64,000 nt of DNA from Medicago truncatula (lineage: Eukaryota; Streptophyta; Magnoliopsida; Fabales; Fabaceae): the NCBI RefSeq assembly GCF_003473485.1, contig NC_053048.1:26281255-26345254 (forward strand), written 5' to 3'. Shown one piece after another: positions 23,096-35,272 of the stretch. The position numbers and the translations under genes are program-made. How positions within the stretch are numbered: the stretch's first letter is position 1; each line of letters opens with the position of its first letter. The notes under the pieces are model-generated. The model was given only the letters and a program-made list of their open reading frames with translations. It ran no database searches and had not been told where the DNA came from.

Positions 23096-23238
23096 GAACC
23101 AACATGTGTCTCACAAGCTTTACGTCAAAATGAATGGAAGCAAGCTATGTCTGATGAATTCACTGCCCTCATGCAAATGGATGTAAATAATGCTTTCCTC
23201 AATGAAGAAGTCTATATGTCTCAGCCACTTGGTCCTTA
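23096..23238 (+). pseudogene. Copia reverse-transcriptase relic with internal deletion
   Basis: The frame reads EPTCVSQALRQNEWKQAM, then SDEFTALMQ fused directly to MDVNNAFLNEEVYMSQPLGP and a stop. These are two parts of the Copia pol RT region (EP..V.QAL...W..AM..E; then MDV.NAFL...E.VYM.QP.G) that normally lie several dozen residues apart, so the middle is deleted. No LTRs or integrase are nearby. Confidence 0.7.
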
Positions 23239-23587
23239 ATTATTTGGCAGGGAAACAAAACAAATAGGTCCTTAATTTACCAACTTTATCCTTCTCTCAT
23301 ATCCCTTTGTGACATCCCCTGTTCTATACATTCTAAACGCGGCTGCTGATAAGCGTGTGAAAGTGCTGAAAAAAATGTGCAGAATTCCTCCACTTCCTAT
23401 TTCTCTTTTGCTAGTTAGAGTTTCAACTGGTTATCTTATTCACAAATGAATTTTGCTGCTGATAAAAAAAAACTTAATTTCCATTGTTACTATAAAGTCA
23501 TGTTTACTTATTTTGGTTACCTTTAATATGTTAACTTATAAATCCTGTTTTCTTCAATTTAACCAGTTTGATTTAAATTTTGTACTA

Positions 23588-23660
23588 GGGGAATGCTATT
23601 AACACTTGCTCACACACTCTCTCTCAATTAATGGTGCCACGTCAGATTCTAGCATCCCTC
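23588..23660. mobile_element. Minimal Mutator-like MITE (73 bp)
   Basis: The ends GGGGAATGCTA and its inverse tagcatccctc are flanked by perfect 9-bp duplications TTTGTACTA at 23579-23587 and 23661-23669. The termini match the 178-bp family at 4640 and 8935. At 73 bp it has almost no internal sequence left. Confidence 0.8.
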
Positions 23661-24359
23661 TTTGTACTATAATAACTACTATAACCGTTGAAGAATCTAA
23701 AACCAAATAAAGAGCTGCATTAGCATTAGAAGCATGATGATCTGAATAAAACTTTTAATGTTGACAAATGGTCCATGAATGCAACTTTTAAAATCCAAGG
23801 TGATCATTACAAACAATGGAAAAACATTTACAAACTTATAAGGTCATGTCTGTATCAATTAAGAATCTATCTACAACATAGTCTTAATTGATTATGTCAT
23901 GGTTTGACTTTCAATTTCTGCTTATTATCAATTATTTGGCAGGGAAACAAATTGGTCCTTAATTTACCAACTTTATCCTTCGGTCATACGACAACAAATT
24001 ATCTTCCTTTTCATTTTATTTTTTATCCTATCTCCTCTATAGGCATCAACATATCAAATGTACCACTGGCACTAGGGACACAGGCAATTAAAACTAGCTT
24101 AAAAATTATAATTAAAGATAGCTAACAACAACTTTCATCTTCTTTCACAAAGCAGCACCAACTTACCTATTACTGCATATCACTTCTTTGGGATCAATTT
24201 TGTTTTCTCACTTTATTAAGCATTTTTTCTTCTTTTTAAAAATAAGAGCTGCCACATGGCACGTTTTTAGTGGCCAATGTCATGTGACTTTGGTGGAATA
24301 ATAATGTCCCTGAACTGTGTCTACACTTGACTTCATTGTTTCACAACACTTTCCTAAAA

Positions 24360-24960
24360 TAGTATAGACCACTCTTTTCCTCATTCTTTTCTTCATTATC
24401 ACAAATTAGATCACTAAATATTCATTTTACTAAGGTATATATGCTTCTTGGTATCATAATCTTTATCATTTCTGAGGCATCATTGTTTTTCATTAAATAA
24501 AATAATTATATAACTCAAAATAGAGGTGAAAATTTTGTTGAAACTCAAAATAGAGGTGTTTTATTTAATGAGCATGCTCAAGTCTTCTGTTAGTTTTAGG
24601 CTTTAGTTGATTATATTTATAAGTTGTAACCAGTTTAAATTTTTTGAGATTCATAAAGTATTGCACCATGATTGATGACCAAAGAAAGAGACAATGTAGT
24701 AATAACCAAGTCATTTCCCAATTTCATGATTCACATAGTGTTTTAAGACTTTCAATTATTACAGTTTTGACATACTATTTTGTGTAACTTTTGAAATGCA
24801 TAAATATCATGATTCGGAGGATTTAGTAAATGTTTGTGTAAATTTAGAAAAGAAAAAAAAGTTTATTCTGTCAAGTATGATGGCTTTAAAGTATCACTAG
24901 TTCAAACATCCACAACAAGCATCACTAGTTCAAAATGATTAATTAACACTAAAAACAACT
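24360..24960 (+). repeat. Non-coding module shared with the TNL relic (copy 1)
   Basis: It begins ttcttttcttcattatcacaaattagatcactaaat and then runs ggtatatatgcttcttgg-atcataatctttat. Later blocks are gttgtaaccagtt, cataaagta-t-g and gttttgacatact. The same blocks in the same order occur at about 33950-34300 and at about 35980-37180, directly before the NB-ARC relic. They are most simply upstream or intron DNA of a TNL gene family copied without its exons. Confidence 0.5.
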
Positions 24961-25379
24961 TAAAACTATAAAATCCTAAATTGGAAATGATTATAGGTTT
25001 TAGGCAATGCAATCACTAAATGATTATCAGCAAGACTCAGTTTGCTTATCCTTAATAAGCATTTTTAAAGGATAACTAAATTGTTTCCCATCCAAAAGTC
25101 CTTCTTCTATTGCACTTTTCAATCAATATCACAAGACATGTTGGAATAGAATATTGTCCATTGAAATATATTACTTTAGAACTCAATATATTTTTATTTT
25201 TGGAAATAACAGCAACAAAATTATAAAATTTTTGGACCCACCAAACCCACCTGGTCGCATGCATAAGTTGCCTTGTCCAACATCATTCCGTTTTTGTTGA
25301 GTTAAAAGTGGGATCAACCAAAAGGGGGAATGTTTTGGACTTTGGACATTTTCCCGACATTGAGGTGGCATGTGGTGAT

Positions 25380-26640
25380 TTGCTTGTCATATGACACCTG
25401 CCAACCATGTTTTCCGTTGAAGTCACTCTAACAATCTTTGTCTTTATATCTCTCTCACATAAGCATAAGCAAGCACATCGCCTTTCAGATTCTAGCTTTA
25501 CAATCACTCCATTCCTCATTTCTCTCATTCTTCGTTTTTTATTCGAGTTCTTAAGTTCTCTCACCTTCTTCATCGCTATTTCTGCTTCTGTTCAATGTTC
25601 AATGTCTAATCTAAATTGAATGGGTGATTGCTTTTGTGCTTATGATTCTTTCAATTTCCTAATCCAAATTTGTTTATCTATTCAATTATTTTCCTTATGG
25701 GTACTAACTAGGTTTTGGCAATTCGAAAAGTTAGTTTATGAAAAAGATGTTATAAATACTTTTCATGAATCTGCTTAATTATTAATTGAATATGTGAACC
25801 AACTTACTTTGTAGAACATCCTCACTAATGCCCTCTTGCTATTGATTTCTGTCTCTAACTCCTTATGTGACATGACATGGGCGTCTGGTTCTTTTCCTAA
25901 ATAAGAAAGATTTTCCTTTGTTATGTTCCTTCAACTTACCTTTCCAAATTGATTTCAAGCTGTATATATTATTAGACCGCAATCGCAATAAAACTGTTGT
26001 CATATGATATGCACTTTGTAAACTTAATTTCTATGTGAAAACCAAATGGCTTAGTTTCAGGTTAGTTCATCGAACTTGTTGCAACTTTGATGAAAATATA
26101 AATAATATGTTAAGAAAATAATCAAAGCACCCAAATGAAAATCCTTATGCTTAAACATATCTCGCTTTTTGTACCAATTAAAATCCATCTTTATTCACTT
26201 TATATTATAAATCATTGAGATGTAACATTGATTCCACACTAGTGCCGAGTTCTGCTACAAAACTTCTTATTATATAGCTCCTGGAGCCACTGCAGTGTAG
26301 TTTCTAACTTGCTCTACCGTAAGGAGCCTCCTTCCTGTGCTTTGGTTTACATGAACTGAAGTAGTTGATATCCTCTTGGAGATAGTTGGCGTACTCTGTT
26401 AACAGAATTAATAATATTTGACGGTGTTGTGACTTGCGATTTCATCGAAGTAAATATTTCTTGATGTGTTATATCTAGTTGCTTTAAGTTGCCCTGTTTT
26501 TATTTGTAAATGGACAGATGGCCGATGTTATTGTTGACTATGACATGTCCAGACAGACATATTCAGCTGTGCATCATGAGGAAGTGAATTGTGATTCTGT
26601 TAGTCAGTCATGCATTCCACCTTTTTAGCTAATTAATAAT
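25380..26640 (+). pseudogene. 5' part of an unrecognised gene, truncated by a LINE
   Basis: A promoter-like segment with tttatatctctctc (about 25441) and a CT-rich leader (25440-25600) is followed by an AT-rich stretch that could be a leader intron. This ends in gacag immediately before an ATG at 26519. The frame from there, MADVIVDYDMSRQTYSAVHH, runs 36 codons to a stop at about 26628. After the stop the same frame stays open (KEACSDKKECDSN, KRWEDFVQK) until LINE sequence starts near 26716. I do not recognise the family. The leader, acceptor and start suggest a once-real gene; the stop and LINE junction suggest it is dead. Confidence 0.35.
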
Positions 26641-26715
26641 AAAATTAAAGAGGCATGCAGTGATAAGAAAGAGTGTGACTCCAATTCTGATTCAAAGAGA
26701 TGGGAGGACTTTGTT

Positions 26716-26885
26716 CAAAAGGTGGAGATAATGATGTGGAGGATTCTCCAAAATAGGATCTCAACAAAGGATAATTTGTTCAAAAGGGGTGTTTTGAAGG
26801 AGTCACAAATTAGATGTATAAATGGGTGTGATGTGGTTGAAAATATTGCTCATATATTCTCTGAATGCCCTACAAGTGTGGGGGG
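26716..26885 (+). pseudogene. LINE zinc-binding (zf-RVT) fragment
   Basis: The frame MMWRILQNRISTKDNLFKRG followed by CINGCDVVENIAHIFSECP is the zf-RVT domain found after the reverse transcriptase of plant LINEs, with the C-x2-3-C...H-x4-5-C pattern in place. It is cut at a poly-G run and a probable LTR start at about 26906. Confidence 0.75.
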
Positions 26886-26901
26886 TGGGGGGGGGGGGGG
26901 G
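26879..26901. repeat. Poly-G tract
   Basis: Nearly uninterrupted G (one T) sits exactly between the LINE fragment and the probable LTR. The length may be a sequencing artefact. Confidence 0.8.
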
Positions 26902-26905
26902 TTTG

Positions 26906-28250
26906 TGTTGGTGTAAGCCCTAGAGGCCAATAGTTTATGTTAAACCTATCTTATGTATCATGACTTTTATTATTGAATAATATATGGCACTCTTTATTAT
27001 ATTTAGATAATGTTAATAAAGTCCTTAGAATAGATAGTTCGTTTAATAATATATTAAGTGTGACTTAATCATGAGATTACATTATCTTATAGAACGCTAT
27101 TCTTAAATGTATCCGTAGTCAAAGCTTTAATATGAATAAAGGATAATAACAAAGCGTCGAGACTATTATGTATGTAGACTGATGACCGCATCTCATGGGT
27201 CATAGATATGAGATATCAAGTCTATACATAGATATAAATATTAGGAGTAATATTTATATTGGATTGACCCACTGTGAGAATACTACATAGTAAGTTATGA
27301 AATTGTCATAAGATATTCTCACAATGATAATAATGTATATCGCTCTTAGACCTGAAACCACTATGATCTCTAAATGTGGACTCAAGTGCTTTGTTGCCAT
27401 TCTAACGTTGTCTGTAAAAGGATAACAATAACGTTGGTTGATGGGCACTTGATGAATCATGCCGAGGATCATGAGTGTCCTAGATGGGATTTGTCCCTCC
27501 TCATAAACAGGAGATATATCTTTAGGCCTCTTGATGAAATATGACTATAAATATGCATGGCCATGCCGAACTAAGTCAATATAAGATATTGGACTTATTC
27601 GTTAAATAGTATATTTCGGAATCAAGATAAATGAACATTGATCTATACAAGGGTGACACTATCTATGCCTTGGGATCAATGAAGATATTGAGACAAAGGA
27701 GTAATTATACACATATGTATTATCATGAAAGGTTTCGTCAGATCACTTGACATTCTTGTCACTTGGGTAGCAATGATGTGTTGCTAGATACCGCTCATTG
27801 TTTATAATATTAAATATTAGATTTAATATTATTGCCAACGTGACTAGAACCTAAAGGGTCACACACAAAGAACAGTCAAAAGAGATATGTATAAGTACGA
27901 CTTATATAAAGGGTGCGCTTAGTAAATAATGCTAATGATTTAGCAAAGTTTACTAAACTCGTATTGGGCTTAATGAAGTCAAAAACGAGTTTGACTTGCA
28001 AAGCACATAAGGAGTTCTATAAATAGAACCCTAGTGCAACAGTTTGCGGTTACGTTCTTTTGCAGAAACCCTAGTTCTCTGACTTCCGTCTTCTTGGCTA
28101 GCACCGAGGTTTTGGAGGAGCACTGTTCGTGTGGACTTGATAGAGGCTCTGCTATTTGCTTGGCTGTGATCGTGATTCCGGTTCGCAGATTCCACCGATC
28201 GTTTTCAGACCAATCGTTCTAAGGTAACAATCGAATCACTGGTTCAAGTT
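26906..28250 (+). mobile_element. Probable long solo LTR
   Basis: This is about 1.35 kb of non-coding sequence with LTR-like architecture. The start TGTTGGTGTAAGCCCTAGAG is followed by a long AT-rich U3-like part. Promoter-like boxes ttatataaaggg (27902) and ctataaatagaacccta (about 28018) come next, then a U5-like GC-richer part. It interrupts LINE-derived DNA. The right end (near ggttcaagttcc, about 28250) and a target duplication could not be fixed, and no primer site follows, which argues for a solo LTR. The superfamily is not decided. Confidence 0.5.
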
Positions 28251-28261
28251 CCAATTCGTAA

Positions 28262-29858
28262 TGATCCAAGGAAAGTAAATCGAATATTTTATTCCGCTGC
28301 TTATTCTGTACATGTCGATTTACCTTCAGTTTGGCAAAGGATTCTGTCATGGTTGAACTACTCAACTGTTATGCATAATAATACTTTCTAAGAAGCAGAG
28401 TGTTTAGAGCAAGGGAGCATATAAATCATCATATTTTCTCTTAGTTATGGAGTAGTGTGAAAAATGAATGCTCAATTATAATTGATAACTCTAGTTTTTT
28501 GATTGGAGATGGAGAAAGTATAAGGTTCTGGACTGACAGATGGTGTGGCCCTCCTCTTTGTGAAGTCTATCAGTTCCCACCTCACCTTTACAACTCTCTG
28601 AGCTCCAGAGTTAGTGATTACATTCCATGGGAAATTAATCTCCATTTTCCCTAATCTGAGACAGATTGTGGAACAAGTCATCATTCCTGCAGAGAAAAAA
28701 CTTGACATGCTCCTTTGGATCAACACTCCTTCTGGTGACCTCTCCCTCAAAGATGCCTATCTTTTCAAAGCCCATCATTTCAGAAGCTGCACTGGGCCAA
28801 AACTATCTGAAGTATTGATATACTTCCGGCTAGATCCTTAATTGCCTGGAGAAATATGCATGACAATATGCCTACAGATGAAAGACTCATGGAGAGAGGT
28901 TGTAATCTCTCATCTATTTGTAACCTGTGCTTGAATCATGCTGAAGCAACCTTCCATTTGTTCTTTGATTGTCCTTATGCTGTCAGAATTTGGAACTGGC
29001 TCTCTGCTACCCTTAACATCAACTTGCATGTGTTTGGGTGTTTTGGAAAAGTCGTAACAAGAAATAAAGATGAATAGATTCATATATTTGTTAAGTCAAT
29101 GGATTCTAAATCTGTTGGAGTGTCTTTGATGTATTGAAATATATGAATTCGGATTGGAGAGGGGCTGTATCGGTTCATGTTTATGGACTGGAAATTCGTT
29201 GAAGGGCTCAGAAAATAAGTGTTGTGGATCTGTAGAGTTGTGGAGTTATGTGGTTACCGTGGTTTCAGTGCTCGGCAGAAACATCAAGGTTTTGTATATG
29301 TGGTGTAGCTGTGTGTTGGTCTGAGCGCATTTGTTTTCTCAGCTTGAGTTGTTTTGTAGGTGCTTCGATGCGGTTGTTGGTGTTGGCTCAGCTGTGTTGA
29401 GGTGCTGTTTTGGCTTATTTTGGTGTTTGCAGCAGTAAAATCAAGAATCTCAGTATCAGCAGTTCGTGCTAGATTTGTGTAGGTGAGGTGGGTTTGGAGC
29501 TAATGTGGAGTTTGGTGTGATTGGTATTGTGTTGTATTGTTAGCTAGATCCTTTGATGTTTGAGATTTCAGTGCATATTATATGTTATAGTGGGAGTTCA
29601 TATAGATGGCATCTTTGAAGACTATCAAATTATCAATTGTTTCTGGCATTTGGGTGTGAGGTTCTGCCTTGGATAGGTGTTTTGCATCTAAGTTCTTTAT
29701 CGGGGTGTATCAAAAGGGGTATTTGGAATTATACCAGGTTTCATGATTTCTTTTTGTGGCGTGGGAGGTCTGTTTCTTTTTTTGCTTTGCTATGTATCTT
29801 GGCATATCTTATGCTATAATATCGTTTCTTTGGTTTTTTCCAAAAAAAAAAAAAAAAA
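28262..29858 (+). pseudogene. LINE 3' half with poly(A) tail
   Basis: Broken frames occur in family order. GDGESIRFWTDRWCGPPL (about 28507) is the post-RT region. LISIFPNLRQIVEQVIIPAE and LLWINTPSGDLSLKDAY follow. Then a zf-RVT block reads NMPTDERLMERGCNLSSICNLC with HLFFDCPYAVRIWNWL (about 28862-29010). About 800 bp of 3' UTR ends in an A tract at 29841-29858. It is frameshifted near 28620 and 28850 and is 5'-truncated. It is a different LINE copy from 26.7 kb, since both carry zf-RVT. Confidence 0.75.
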
Positions 29859-29899
29859 CTGGTAGAATGTAACTCTAAGTTCAGCCCAAATCTGGGAAC

Positions 29900-30425
29900 G
29901 ATGAGAAGCTTGCAGACTAGCAAAAATAATGGTTAAAATCCAACCATAAGAGGTGTTAGCATTGAAACAGAGATGCACGTAATATTTTGATTAAGAAATA
30001 ACATGTAATCGAGAAAGACTCCACAAACACTAAATTCCTCTAGAGCAACCAATAACCCCAACCTGCTCAACACATAGAAGACCAATTTTTTAAATGACCT
30101 TGTCATCCCTAAGACCACTAATACAAGGATCATATATTCTACCTTATGTTACCGGTCTTTCAACCATATTTCATCAGCCACAGGAAGAGTATGCTCTATC
30201 ACAACACACACACACTCGCAAATTTTCCATGAGCAACCTTAAGCCTATTATGATCTGTTTTTATGGGTTGACCAATGTCAGAGACCATACTCATCAGAAA
30301 TCTCTCATATTGACTAAGACCTGGAAAGTGGACTCGGACCATAGCACTGCCCACACGAGCCTTGGGTGAAGCCATGAATCGAAAACGACAAAAACAAAAA
30401 AGCGATGAGTGGCCATGGCTCACAG
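29900..30425 (-). pseudogene. LINE ORF1 fragment (DUF4283)
   Basis: The minus strand reads KARVGSAMVRVHFPGLSQYE, then RFLMSMVSDIGQPIKTDHN and LKVAHGKFASVCVL. This is the second half of DUF4283 (family pattern WVRFPGLP.EYY...L..IG..IG.PVKID..T....RGKFARVCV). Stops follow downstream. No zinc knuckle is evident. Confidence 0.65.
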
Positions 30426-30429
30426 TTTT

Positions 30430-32690
30430 AAAAATACACCTACATTTTTACACATATGAGTGGCCATATGTGTAAAAATTTGATTGAAAGTTTATGCTTA
30501 TTTATTTAGACAATGTACTTGCATTGCAGTTTGTTAAGAGTATTGGGTTATTTTAGGAGTGTTATTGGGATGTCTTGTATTAGTTATACTACAGTTGTCG
30601 TTTACCTATGTTGAGGTGTATAACAAAAATTGAAGTGATTGATTTGTGTCATTGTTCTTACACAGATAATCCTACATTCATGAATTAAGTGTTCAATATT
30701 TATCATCCTTCCACTACTGTATGTTCACTGTTTAGTTTTGTGAGTTATTATTTATTTTTTTGGAACAGTGAGCTTTTTTTTAAAAAAAATCCTGTTAATG
30801 CTTTTGTTGAATCTTTAAGGGAAACCAAGGTCACTGAATTTGCCTCTTAAAATTAATTATGGTATTTAAGTGGCGAGAGGAGGAATCATGGTCATACATT
30901 ATCTCATCAGTTGAGTTTACCAAACACTTCATCTGAGATGGTTGCTATAGAGAAGTTGTTTCAGATTCTGTTCCTTGAAAAATTAGAGTGAAACGAGGCT
31001 GTGTTACTCATCCTCGAAGCATTGCCGAAAGGGTTGAATTTTGTTTATATGCAAAAATCAATTATTTTCTGGAGGCATCTTATCATATCGTATTGCGGAT
31101 AGGACTTATGAATTACTAACTATATTTGAAGGAAGCTTTTGCATACAAAATAATTGAGGAATGGAATGAAGCTATTATTTTTGAAGTTTTAGACTATGTT
31201 GAATTTATGAAGTGTTTTGAAAATGATGATTCCAAGTAACTATTTTCAGGTATGAAGAACTAGGATCAGTGAAAGAATGAGGAAATTATAAGAGCTTGTT
31301 CCAAACATGGACAAAGTGGAAGACAAGGACATATCTCCTCTCAATCCATGTCTTTATTCTCTCGCATTTACTTCAATGATATATATCAGCTTCCTCAATT
31401 TACCGGCGGTGGTGGAAGACAAGGAGATGTTGAGATGTGGAACTTATGGAAAAAATCAGCAGTTGTAATTTTCTTCTACAAATGACTCTTGAATATGGAA
31501 CATAGCTGAATTTTCTTCTATATTTCGTCCAATTAAGTGTTCTCAATTACTCCTGGTATGAAAGAATCGATCGACAAATTAAATGCTAATTGAAATGGTT
31601 CAAAAGGCTTATATGGAACATAGTGCATTGGTTTATATGGATAAATGAAACAGACATTAATGTTTTTGATGTCTAATTTCTTTAGTTTTAATAGAGTTTT
31701 GGTTGGAGCTGCCAAGGAGTTATTCATATGCAGAGCGTGAGCATAGCTGTTTTTGTGAGCATATTAAAGTCTAGGTATTCAATCCCGGATAGTGGCGCGT
31801 AGCAGCTGACCCTAAAAATGGCATAGCGGAATCCCGGGTAGCAGGATTGCTGGGGTCGCAAAGGATAGATTGTATAAGAACATTAGAGAGATTGTATAAA
31901 AAACAAGAGAACAATAAAAAGATATGATAAAACGATCACTAGTTAAAGATGTAACAGAGGAGAGATTCAACGTGTCTTTTAATGTCTATTATGTAGTAGC
32001 TGATTCCACTGTAACAAACAAAAAAACATACGATAAAAAAAACAGAACATGTAATGAATGGAAGGGTTTGGAGTTGAAAACCGAAATTGCCCTTCAAACG
32101 GTTCAAATTTCAAGGGTACAATCGTGATTTTCTTGGAGCAAGAACCCAGGAACCGGAGCATGCGAACTGGGAACCTGCTCTCCCACCTGGAACGGCCGGG
32201 AATCAGAAGTGGGATGGGATTCACATTCTCGTCGCAGTTTTTCACTTAGATGCTCCGCTTCTCTGGGATCCCATCTGGATTGACTACCTAGATTTAAGTT
32301 TGATTTATGCAATTATAATAAATTTTTTGATTTTTTCTTGGTGTTGCTGTAAGTTTGTTTATATTGTTTTAAATCCAACTATTTCTGAGCTGCAATGTTC
32401 TCATTTATTGGTTTCTGCATATTGGTTTTATGCCAAACCAATTGTATTGCTACTTTTGTCTTTTGATTATGATTTGTTTGTATGGTGTTTATTTGTAAAA
32501 TAAATACTTCTTTTGGTTTGTTGTAATGGACGATAGTCAGGTGGTGCGTTAACAAGAGCTACTCAGGGTGTATTGAGTTTAGATTTTGATGGAAGAAGAA
32601 AACATATAGCAAAGGTGCAGACAACATTTGAAAACTATTTTTAATTTACCAAGAAAAAATTTGGATTGTTGTTACTTAATGCATTCGGTT
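30430..32690. other. Gene-free stretch
   Basis: It holds AT-rich DNA with a short palindrome at about 30443-30480 (ttttacacatatg / catatgtgtaaaa). At about 31770-31860 there is a GC-richer piece (atcccggatagtggcgcgtagcag) resembling a transposon internal fragment. Open frames at 32.06-32.5 kb overlap each other on both strands and match nothing I know. No gene is supported. Confidence 0.4.
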
Positions 32691-32692
32691 CC

Positions 32693-33313
32693 AGCCTTGT
32701 AAAAATTAAGTTGGATTGTCAAGTTGATTTGGAATGGTGTAACTGTTTGTTTAGCTACAAACTATTCCTAGACTGATTACATAACAACATTTGTATTTTA
32801 TGGTCTCTAGATGTTCCAATGACTGGTTGAGGGTGATATGGATTTTGTCTTACCTTTCAACAAATTAAAGAAAATGATGATCACTGATGTTACATATCAT
32901 CTGAGATTAATATTTGATGCGTTTATCATGGAATCGCAGTTTAGAACAAGTTAATCGATGTGTACTTGGTAGTTTGTCAGCTGTTGGTGATTAACAATTT
33001 TGTAGGAGTTGGTTACAGTAGTTTGTTATGTCTTTTATTCTTTGTAAAAAAGAGTCCCGAAATTATAAATTCATGGTGCAGTTCTAAACTGTGATTCTGT
33101 GATAAACACATCAAACATTAATCTCAGATAATATGTAACATCATTTTCATTAATTTGTTGAATGGTAAAACAAAATCCATATCATCCTCAACCAGTCATT
33201 GGAACATCTAGAGACCATAAAATACAAATGCTATTATCTTGTCTAGGAATAGTTTGCAGCTAAACAAACAGTTTCCATCATTCCGAATAAACTTCACATG
33301 TAACAAGGCTTCT
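32693..33313. repeat. Long inverted repeat (about 230-bp arms)
   Basis: The left arm is 32693-32947 and the right arm 33081-33313, with a loop of 133 bp. Arms pair at many long blocks, for example taaacaaacagtt, ggtctctagatgttccaatg, gtcattggaacatctagag and gataaac-ca-a-aatc. The arms differ by scattered mismatches and small indels. There is no coding frame. It could be a foldback-type element or a locus whose transcript folds into a long double-stranded hairpin. Confidence 0.8.
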
Positions 33314-33359
33314 AGGAAATACCAATAATTCTTTCAGCATTTCAAACTTTTTCTGGGAA

Positions 33360-33910
33360 TTCCTTCAGCAATTATTTTAAAATTTACTGGGGTCAAATTG
33401 AATTTTTTGAAAAATTTGGGGACCAAAATGCAAAATTTGAAAAAAAATATAACAATGAAGAATTTTAAAATTCTGAATTTTTAGGTGTCATTTGAAATTC
33501 TCTAAATTTAACTTGAACAAAATACTTCATAAATTACCATCATTTTGAAAATTCTTTAAATTATTATCAAAACAATGAAATTCACCTCAAAGTATTTGAA
33601 TTTCCTCAAAACATTCCCTCATCCAAACACACTCTCAGAGAATTTCTAGGTAATTTAAATGATTCAATTAAATTAATTTCATTTCTCGATACTTTTGTTT
33701 GGATTGAGTAATAAAAAATTTCATTGTCATCATTTTTGAGCAACTTTTATAAATTTTAATTTTTTTGGGGCCAAATTTGAAAATTGAAATTAGGGGTCGA
33801 TTTGTAAATTTCAAAATTTTTAGGGATCAAATTATAATTTTTGAAAATTTTGAGGGGTCAATTTACAAATTTGAAATTAGGGGTCGATTTGTAAAGTGTT
33901 TTTAAAATTT
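33360..33910. repeat. Degenerate ggggtcaaatt / ggggaccaa repeats
   Basis: Many imperfect copies of a short unit (tttgaaaattt-ggggtcaaatt-gaattt) fill this AT-rich block. Similar scraps occur at 1240-1460 and 16915-17000. It is probably decayed transposon ends; no gene is present. Confidence 0.5.
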
Positions 33911-33939
33911 TTTAACTTTTATTTAGAAACACTTTCCTA

Positions 33940-34106
33940 AAATAGTATAATAGACCACTCATTCACCTCTTTTTAGAAACTCACAATTCTTTTCTTCATT
34001 ATCAACACATCAACCAACAATATATCACAAATCAGATCACTAAATTATTCATTTTCCTCTCCCATCCTTCATTACTTTCCTGATAAGGTATGTATGTATG
34101 TATGTA

Positions 34107-34163
<57 letters not shown>

Positions 34164-34300
34164 TTCTTGGAATCATAATCTTTATCCTTTTTGAAACTTT
34201 GTTTTGTTGCTAGCTAGGGTTCTAACGTTATGTTATCACATTGAAATATTTGGATCTAATTTCATGATTTACACACTGTTTTGAGACTTTGAAATGTTCC
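33940..34300 (+). repeat. Non-coding module shared with the TNL relic (copy 2)
   Basis: The block (cattatcaacacatcaaccaacaatatatcacaaatcagatcac) is nearly identical to about 35985-36130 and related to 24390. It contains a (TATG)n(TA)n microsatellite at about 34087-34161. Confidence 0.65.
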
Positions 34301-34313
34301 ATATTATCTAATA

Positions 34314-34594
34314 CTCCTTCCGTCCCAAATTGTATGACGTTTTGGGCATCTCACACGTATTAAGAAATGTAATTAATTTTGTGTGGGAAAGAGATATTAT
34401 GAGTTGTTTTACAAAATTGTCCTTAATAAATGATATGAGAAAGATAAATGAATGACTTGGAAGTAGAGAAGGCAATAAATAGTGAAGGATATAATAGGAA
34501 AAGTAACATTAATGATTCATTGGTATTGTAAAGCGACATACAATTTGGGACAAAAAAAATTTCCAAAGCGACATACAATTTGGGACGGAGGGAG
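34314..34594. mobile_element. Stowaway-type MITE
   Basis: This 281-bp element has inverted ends CTCCTTCCGTCCCAAATTGT and acaatttgggacggagggag, flanked by TA on both sides (34312-34313, 34595-34596). A short internal direct repeat (cgacatacaatttgggac) near the right end makes the right terminus partly duplicated (about 34532-34594). Confidence 0.85.
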
Positions 34595-34599
34595 TAACT

Positions 34600-35260
34600 G
34601 CTTTGAGTTTCCACTACATGGGATCTCTGTAAATTTTAACAATCAGCTGCTGAAGGTTGAGCAAGATAGGAGCAAATATTGAATAGATCTCTTACTATGT
34701 GCGCTTTGAAATCTTTGAGGCTCTTCTTTTGAAGTGCAAGTTTCTCTCGTATGAGACTGCTGCTGTTGTGGTTTTAAGGAGGGTGTAAAATTAAAATGCA
34801 ATAATTTGGTTTAAGTATGTGTACAAATTTGAATAAGGTTTATGTGTGTAACTCCTCAGGATCTCCATTTATTTGTGCAGTAGTATGGTGTAAAATTGAT
34901 CTTTATATTTTGACAAATACAAATAATACTAGTAATGAGGTTTGGCAAGAAGGAGAGTAGTCCAATAAGTAGAGGGAGATCAAGAAAAACTGTAGGTTAA
35001 GTAATTAAGAGGGACTATCTTTAGACATGATAAGAAATTATGGTGTTGTTTAGTGCATTTAGCTGATCCAACCTAGTGAGAAAAGGTCTAGCTATCGTTG
35101 TATGAAAAGTCACATATTAGATTTGGTTCTGTGGGTTGTGGAGTTTTCCTTTTTTTTTGTTAACATAATTCTTCTGTAGTGATTTCTGTCTTATGCTATA
35201 TTGCATCAGTTTCCATAATAGAATTTTATTTTACAATGTTATCTTGTTAATGTCTTGGCA
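34600..35260. other. Gene-free stretch
   Basis: A frame at about 34690-34790 (FEIFEALLLKCKFLSYET) looks protein-like but is short and unrecognised. No start, splice or domain evidence supports it. Confidence 0.3.
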
Positions 35261-35272
35261 GGGAAATTTGAA

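Noticed and set aside
32058-32503. Plus-strand frame of 138 codons
   Set aside because: Frames on both strands overlap, the second half is AT-driven hydrophobic sequence and no family is recognised.
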